Below, piece after piece: positions 60,014 to 64,000 of a stretch of DNA of 64,000 nucleotides (position 1 is its first letter; each line of letters opens with the position of its first letter). This DNA is from Flexibacter flexilis DSM 6793 (GTDB lineage: Bacteria; Bacteroidota; Bacteroidia; Cytophagales; Flexibacteraceae). The stretch covers positions 186,001 to 250,000 of the forward strand of contig NZ_FOLE01000003.1 of the NCBI RefSeq assembly GCF_900112255.1, read 5' to 3'. The notes beneath the pieces are model-generated. The model made no database searches and had not been told where the DNA came from. It was given only the letters and a program-made list of their open reading frames with translations. Both the position numbers and the translations under genes were made by a program.

Positions 60014-61345
60014 TTAAGCTTCTACTTTCGCGAACTCGTCAGCGTTGATGCTTTCAGATACAAATGTTACTTTACCGAAAATCGCTTCGTCAGAAAGCAT
60101 ATTGAAGGTATCTTGAGCAGCTTTGCGGTAGTTTTCGCCTTTTTCGCCCGACAAGTAGTTTTCTGTGAAGTTGTTAAGTTGTTCTTCACCTACGTTGTGC
60201 AAGCCCATTTGGCCGAGTTGCATGCTAATCATCATTCTTGTAAAGTCTTTGATTTTCGCTTCGTCCAACTGGATTTTGTCAGCTACAGCCACTTTCGCGC
60301 GAAGCAAATCCCATACGATGTCTTTTTTGAAGATTGGGAATTCTGCGTCGATTTGTTCTGGCGTTACTTTGTTTTTAGCATTTACTACCAACAACCAACG
60401 TTTCAAGAACTCTTCTGGAAGCACCAAACCCGAAAGGCTTTCAAGGATAGTGGCTTTTGCTTCGTTGTAAGATTTGCTTGTCGAATCGTTTGTGTAGTTG
60501 GCTTCCATGCGTCTTTTTAGCTCTGCGCGGAAAGCCTCTTCGTTGTCGAAAGAAGCATCGCCCAATACTTTACCGAAGAAGTCAGCATCAAAAGCCGCAG
60601 GCTCAACGCTCTTTACTTCTGTTACGGTGAAACGATATTGACCTTCTGCCGCTTCAGCTTCTTCTTTAGAAAGAGCCGCAACGTGGCGGATATGCTCAGG
60701 TTTGAAAGTCGCACGAATATCGAAGGTAATCAAATCGCCTGCTTTTTTGCCCAAGAAAAGTTCCAAAGCGGCCTCTTCTACTTGGTTGGTAGGGATAAGC
60801 GTTTCTTTTTCAGTTTCTGCGCCTTCTTTCTTGATAAGACCGAAAAGTTGGTGACCTTTTTCCGAAACCTCCACGGCTTGCGTATTGGCCAAACGTTGTC
60901 TTAGGTCTTCGATTGTTTTTTCTACTTCGTCAGCAGCTACTTCTACGCTATAGCGTTTGATGCTGAAAGTAGAGAAGTCAGGCAATTCAAATTCTGGAGA
61001 AAGACCCAAATCGAAAGTAACTTCAACTTCTGTGTCTTTGCCGTAGTCGAACAACTTAGAATCTTTGTTGAGCAAAGGTTGGCCAAGTGTTTCGATTTTA
61101 TTTTCTTTTAGGTAAGAATCCAACGTTTCACCGATGATTTCATCAATTACTTCCGAAGTGATGCTTGCTCCGTAAAGGCGTTTGAGGTGTGCGGCAGGCA
61201 CTTTGCCAGGACGGAAACCTTTTATTTGCGCAGTTTTCGCAAGTTCTTTTACTTTTTTCTCAACTTTCGGCTGGTAATCACCTTCTTGTAGGCTGATAGT
61301 AAGTAAAGCCGTATTATTTTCTTGCTTATTGAATGAAATATTCAA
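60014..61345 (-). CDS. tig: Trigger factor
   Basis: This 443-residue ribosome-associated chaperone has the N-terminal ribosome-binding domain with the signature KGFRPGKVPAAHLKRLYG (the G-F-R-x-G-K-x-P motif). Its prolyl-isomerase-like middle (about 160-245) is weakly conserved, and a helical C-terminal substrate-cradle domain follows. The start is TTG at 61345 (MNISFNKQE); no in-frame ATG is present upstream. It is followed by clpP, with tRNA-Leu just upstream, and forms part of a proteostasis block with dnaJ and grpE. Confidence 0.92.
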   Translation of the reverse strand: MNISFNKQENNTALLTISLQEGDYQPKVEKKVKELAKTAQIKGFRPGKVPAAHLKRLYGASITSEVIDEIIGETLDSYLKENKIETLGQPLLNKDSKLFDYGKDTEVEVTFDLGLSPEFELPDFSTFSIKRYSVEVAADEVEKTIEDLRQRLANTQAVEVSEKGHQLFGLIKKEGAETEKETLIPTNQVEEAALELFLGKKAGDLITFDIRATFKPEHIRHVAALSKEEAEAAEGQYRFTVTEVKSVEPAAFDADFFGKVLGDASFDNEEAFRAELKRRMEANYTNDSTSKSYNEAKATILESLSGLVLPEEFLKRWLLVVNAKNKVTPEQIDAEFPIFKKDIVWDLLRAKVAVADKIQLDEAKIKDFTRMMISMQLGQMGLHNVGEEQLNNFTENYLSGEKGENYRKAAQDTFNMLSDEAIFGKVTFVSESINADEFAKVEA

Positions 61346-61380
61346 GGCTGTAAAAGTTTGAAGTGATGAAATATTTTTAC

Positions 61381-61412
61381 AAAAAAACCCCCAACCTGTT
61401 CAGTTGAGGGTT
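61381..61412 (-). terminator. Terminator between tRNA-Leu and tig
   Basis: AACCCCCAAC (61386-61395) pairs with GTTGAGGGTT (61403-61412) with one G-T pair. On the minus strand it runs into TTTTTTT. It ends the tRNA transcript. Confidence 0.75.
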
Positions 61413-61423
61413 AGGAGCTTGTG

Positions 61424-61505
61424 TGCGGATGGATGGACTCGAACCTCCATGCCTCGCGGCGCTAGATCCTAAGTCTAGTGCGTCTACCAATTTCGCCACA
61501 TCCGC
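61424..61505 (-). tRNA. tRNA-Leu (anticodon TAG)
   Basis: The acceptor arms GCGGATG and CATCCGC pair perfectly, with discriminator A. The D region has GGCGAAATTGGTAGACGC, and the anticodon stem-loop is CTAGA-CTTAGGA-TCTAG with anticodon TAG. A long variable arm (GCCGCGAGGC) is typical of class II tRNA-Leu, and the T-arm has GGTTCGAGTCC. Length is 82 nt. CCA is not encoded. Confidence 0.95.
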
Positions 61506-61691
61506 ATATTTGCTTTTTGCTTTCGCCCTTTTTCGGTGGGTTTTGCGGGTGCAAAGGTAATAGCGTTTCCCGAACTTACAAACATTTCCCTCAAAAAAAA
61601 TGAATTTTATTTTCCGAGAAACGCTAACCTACTGATTTACAAATTTTATTTCTTTTTATTTTTTGAAAAAGAAAAATAACTTCTGAATAGC

Positions 61692-62834
61692 TCAATGAAA
61701 AAATTCACGCATCTTATCGAAAAAGCCTTTGTCGTTTTTGTTCGGATTGGGCGTAAAGTTTTCCGACGTGCGCAACTTTTCCAAAATAGCGGTTTCTTCT
61801 TTGTTGAGCTGCTTTGGTGTCCAGACGTTCACGTGAATGAGTTGGTCGCCTGTTTCGTAGCCGTTCACATCTTTAATGCCTTTTCCTTTTAGGCGCAAAA
61901 TCTTGCCGCTTTGCGTGCCAGCATCTATTTTGATGCGTGCTTTGCCCGTAATGGTTGGCACTTCTACACTCGTCCCCAAAGCCGCATCCGCGAAATTGAT
62001 GTACAATTCAAAAATCACGTTGTTGCCTTCGCGTTTGAGTACTTCGTCTTCGGCTTCTTCAATGACGATGAGCAAATCGCCAGCCACGCCACCGCGCGGC
62101 GGTACGTTGCCTTTGCCAGCCATCGACAGTTGCATTCCGTCGCCAACGCCCGCAGGAACTGGGATAGAAATTACTTCTTCGGTGAGTGTACGGCCATCGC
62201 CATGACAAGATTCGCAACGCGTCGTAATGGTTTTGCCTTCGCCGTTACACACGGGGCAAGGCGATGACGAGACCATTTGTCCCAACATGGTATTGACCAC
62301 GCGGCGCACTTGGCCAGTGCCGTTACAGTTGCCGCAATTTTGTACGGCAGTTCCGTTTTTAGAACCATTGCCACCGCACGACTGACAAGTTACGTGGCGT
62401 TTTACTTTTACTTTTTTCTCTACACCGCCCGCGATTTCTTGCAAATTGAGTTTGAGCTTAATGCGCAAGTTGGGGCCTTTGCGCACGCCACGACGACCGC
62501 CGCCGCCAAAACCATCTTCAAAGCCGCCGAATCCACCGCCGAAAATATCGCCAAAGCGCGAGAAAATGTCGTTCATGTCGTGGAAACCGCCGCCTCCACC
62601 GCCGCCCATTTGCTCGGCCTGATGTCCGAAACGGTCGTAACGTGCGCGTTTGTCGGCATCGCTCAACACTTCGTAGGCTTCGGCAGCTTCCTTAAATTTG
62701 TCTTCGGCTGCTGGGTTGTCGGGGTTTTTGTCGGGGTGATATTTGATGGCCAATTGTCTGTAAGCCTTCTTTATTTCTTCGGGTGTGGCCGTTTTGGCAA
62801 CGCCTAACACCTCGTAGTAATCTCTTTTTGCCAT
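61692..62834 (-). CDS. dnaJ: Chaperone protein DnaJ
   Basis: This 380-residue type I Hsp40 co-chaperone stimulates DnaK. It has the J-domain with H33-P34-D35, a Gly/Phe-rich segment (about 75-115) and four zinc-finger repeats of type CxxCxGxG ([32 protein letters not shown]). Two C-terminal substrate domains follow ([18 protein letters not shown]). The start [12 protein letters not shown] at 62834 is chosen over an ATG 36 nt upstream. grpE lies 86 nt upstream on the same strand. dnaK is not in the window. Confidence 0.97.
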   Translation of the reverse strand: MAKRDYYEVLGVAKTATPEEIKKAYRQLAIKYHPDKNPDNPAAEDKFKEAAEAYEVLSDADKRARYDRFGHQAEQMGGGGGGGFHDMNDIFSRFGDIFGGGFGGFEDGFGGGGRRGVRKGPNLRIKLKLNLQEIAGGVEKKVKVKRHVTCQSCGGNGSKNGTAVQNCGNCNGTGQVRRVVNTMLGQMVSSSPCPVCNGEGKTITTRCESCHGDGRTLTEEVISIPVPAGVGDGMQLSMAGKGNVPPRGGVAGDLLIVIEEAEDEVLKREGNNVIFELYINFADAALGTSVEVPTITGKARIKIDAGTQSGKILRLKGKGIKDVNGYETGDQLIHVNVWTPKQLNKEETAILEKLRTSENFTPNPNKNDKGFFDKMREFFH

Positions 62835-62920
62835 TTTCGTTTGTATAAAGAAACTTTCCGCCGCTTTCACAAGGGGCGATTTTGCTATAAAATCAAAATA
62901 TTGCTTTCAGAATGAGGAGA

Positions 62921-63478
62921 TTATGCACCAATAATCACTTTAGCAAAGCGAATCGGTTTTTCGTGCAAATAATACCCTTTTTCTACCTCGTCGATTACTT
63001 TGCCTTTCAGCTCGTCGGTTGGGGCAGGGATTTGGGTAATGGCCTCATGCAAATCGGCATCGAATGGCGTGCCGTTGGCGTTCATGGGTTTTAGGCCGTT
63101 GCTTTCTAAGGTTTTGAATAATTTACCGAAAACCAATTGCAAACCTTCGCGCAATGCTTCGATGTCTTGGCTTGATTCTACGGCTTTTTGGGCGCGTTGG
63201 GCATCGTCCAAAACAGGCAATAAAGCCTTCATAAGGTCTTCGGTTGCGGTTTTGACAAGTTCGCTTTTTTCTTTGGCCGTGCGGCGACGGAAGTTGTCGA
63301 ACTCAGAATACAAACGGATATACTTCTCTTTTTGCTCGCCTAATTCCTGTTGCAACTGAACCACAGGGTCGCTGTCGGTTTGTGCTGCGGTGTTGTCAGT
63401 GGCTGTTGCCTCTTGTTGGTTGTTTTCTGCCATTTCGTCGGGCGTAGGAGTATATTCTTTTTCGTTGTTATTGTCCAT
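62921..63478 (-). CDS. grpE: Nucleotide exchange factor GrpE
   Basis: This 185-residue protein is the nucleotide exchange factor for DnaK. An acidic, Gln/Asn-rich N-terminal tail (about 1-40) leads to a long helix for dimerisation (QQELGEQKEKYIRLYSEFDNFRRRT). The family signature for the four-helix bundle and beta domain is GLQLVFGKLFKTLESNGL and FDADLHEAITQIP, ending YYLHEKPIRFAKVIIG. It is followed by dnaJ. Confidence 0.95.
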   Translation of the reverse strand: MDNNNEKEYTPTPDEMAENNQQEATATDNTAAQTDSDPVVQLQQELGEQKEKYIRLYSEFDNFRRRTAKEKSELVKTATEDLMKALLPVLDDAQRAQKAVESSQDIEALREGLQLVFGKLFKTLESNGLKPMNANGTPFDADLHEAITQIPAPTDELKGKVIDEVEKGYYLHEKPIRFAKVIIGA

Positions 63479-63568
63479 TGCTCAAATTTTTTGAATAATA
63501 TTCTTATGGAGTGATTGCGCAATTTCTTTGCCACAGACACTGCGCGTGTCATTATGGCAGAAATCCTA

Positions 63569-63576
63569 CAAAAGTA
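63569..63576 (-). promoter_or_regulatory. Predicted -7 box for grpE-dnaJ
   Basis: The minus-strand TACTTTTG matches TAnnTTTG exactly, about 90 nt before the grpE start. No clear -33 element is seen; heat-shock control elements were not recognised. Confidence 0.4.
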
Positions 63577-63613
63577 AGCGTTTGTTTTGGATTTATAAAA
63601 ATAGAAATCGCAG

Positions 63614-63754
63614 GCCTACGGCTTAGCTTTTGGTCGCAAAAAACAATGCCCTACAAAGATGCCAAGCCCAAAGGTTTTTGTAGTAATGAGCAAATCCGTT
63701 AGGATTAAAATCTTTGTAGGAACACCAAAACAAGCCATCACAAACGCCGTAGGT
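63614..63754. repeat. Dispersed palindromic repeat, copy 2
   Basis: The boundary arms are GCCTACGGC (63614-63622) and GCCGTAGGT (63746-63754). The internal block CTACAAAGATGCCAAGCC (63651-63668) is identical over 18 nt to copy 1, and AAATCCGTTAGGATT (63692-63706) over 15 nt. The rest has diverged. The 63479-63807 gap holds this element and the grpE promoter, and otherwise no gene. Confidence 0.75.
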
Positions 63755-63807
63755 GTGGCATATTGAACATCATATTCAAATCATTTTCAACAAGAAAGGC
63801 TTTTTCT

Positions 63808-64000
63808 TTACGCAAACTCAGGGCTTTTTCCGCCTTTGTTCTTTTTGTTTTTATCCTGAAAACTAAACGTAATGCGTGCGCAAGCCTCCCGCAAAAAATC
63901 AATGGTCGTTTGTTCGGGCATTTTCATGTACGCAATTTCCAGCACCCCGATACTTTTGTATTCGTTCTGAATCGGGACAATCAGGACGGCAGCGGGAGCA
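63808..64000 (-). CDS. GAF-domain-like protein, C-terminal end (partial)
   Basis: Sixty-three codons plus the stop lie in the window; the stop TAA is at 63808-63810 on the minus strand and the gene continues past base 64000. The readable part includes AAVLIVPIQNEYKSIGVLEI and FLREACARIT, which resembles the last strands and helix of a GAF sensor domain, followed by a short Lys-rich tail. Whether other domains precede it cannot be seen. Confidence 0.55.
   Translation of the reverse strand, partial: APAAVLIVPIQNEYKSIGVLEIAYMKMPEQTTIDFLREACARITFSFQDKNKKNKGGKSPEFA

Overview
This window reads as the chromosome of a Bacteroidota bacterium, probably a gliding or surface-associated member of the Cytophagales. 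The evidence is as follows. There are secreted proteins with type IX secretion (T9SS) C-terminal sorting domains of both type A and type B, and a PorP/SprF partner. LpxC and FabZ are fused, as are DAHP synthase and chorismate mutase. NusB has the long N-terminal extension. Several promoters fit the Bacteroidota form TTG/TTTG - 17-21 nt - TAnnTTTG, and Shine-Dalgarno sites are almost absent. Species cannot be fixed from the sequence alone.

Layout. Positions 1-4265 hold the ATP synthase operon (end of atpB, then atpE-F-H-A-G), with strong hairpins inside it; atpD and atpC are not here. lysA follows, then a block of glycan genes at 5740-14690: a GT2 polyprenyl-phosphate-sugar synthase-like protein and a GDPD-like protein on the plus strand, converging on a six-gene minus-strand operon. 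That operon encodes a class II aldolase, two sugar-nucleotidyltransferase-like proteins, a GT-C membrane protein, a HAD phosphatase and an 842-residue fusion of GtrA, GT-C and a P-loop kinase. Positions 14902-17660 hold a GNAT-like protein, a small conserved protein and a ROK kinase. An apparently non-coding transcription unit (about 17852-17986) precedes a 1356-residue T9SS substrate.

Positions 22446-28322 carry a DUF423 protein, a triple-FKBP lipoprotein, a TonB-dependent receptor, an exported protein and a methyltransferase. A visibly AT-rich pair (SGNH/DltD-like plus MBOAT) at 28324-30680 precedes the lipid A operon HD hydrolase - lpxD - lpxC/fabZ - lpxA. After a dispersed repeat come a ComF-like protein and an RND pump without a nearby adaptor. 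A promoter-led operon at 40182-46662 then encodes two surface proteins and a PorP/SprF protein.

The right third contains aroG/chorismate mutase, nusB, upp with a stand-alone nuoJ, an ABC metal permease fused to a DtxR/MntR-type repressor with a sensor-only four-helix protein upstream, a fatty acid desaturase, a TlpA-like thiol oxidoreductase and a M43 metalloprotease secreted by T9SS. It ends with a proteostasis block on the minus strand (grpE, dnaJ, tRNA-Leu, tig, clpP), a second copy of the dispersed repeat and the end of a GAF-domain gene.

The most promising unusual items are the GtrA/GT-C/kinase fusion and its operon, the permease-repressor fusion, the surface-protein operon with its SprF partner, and the orphan RNA unit. 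All functional statements are from sequence reading only; no database search was run.
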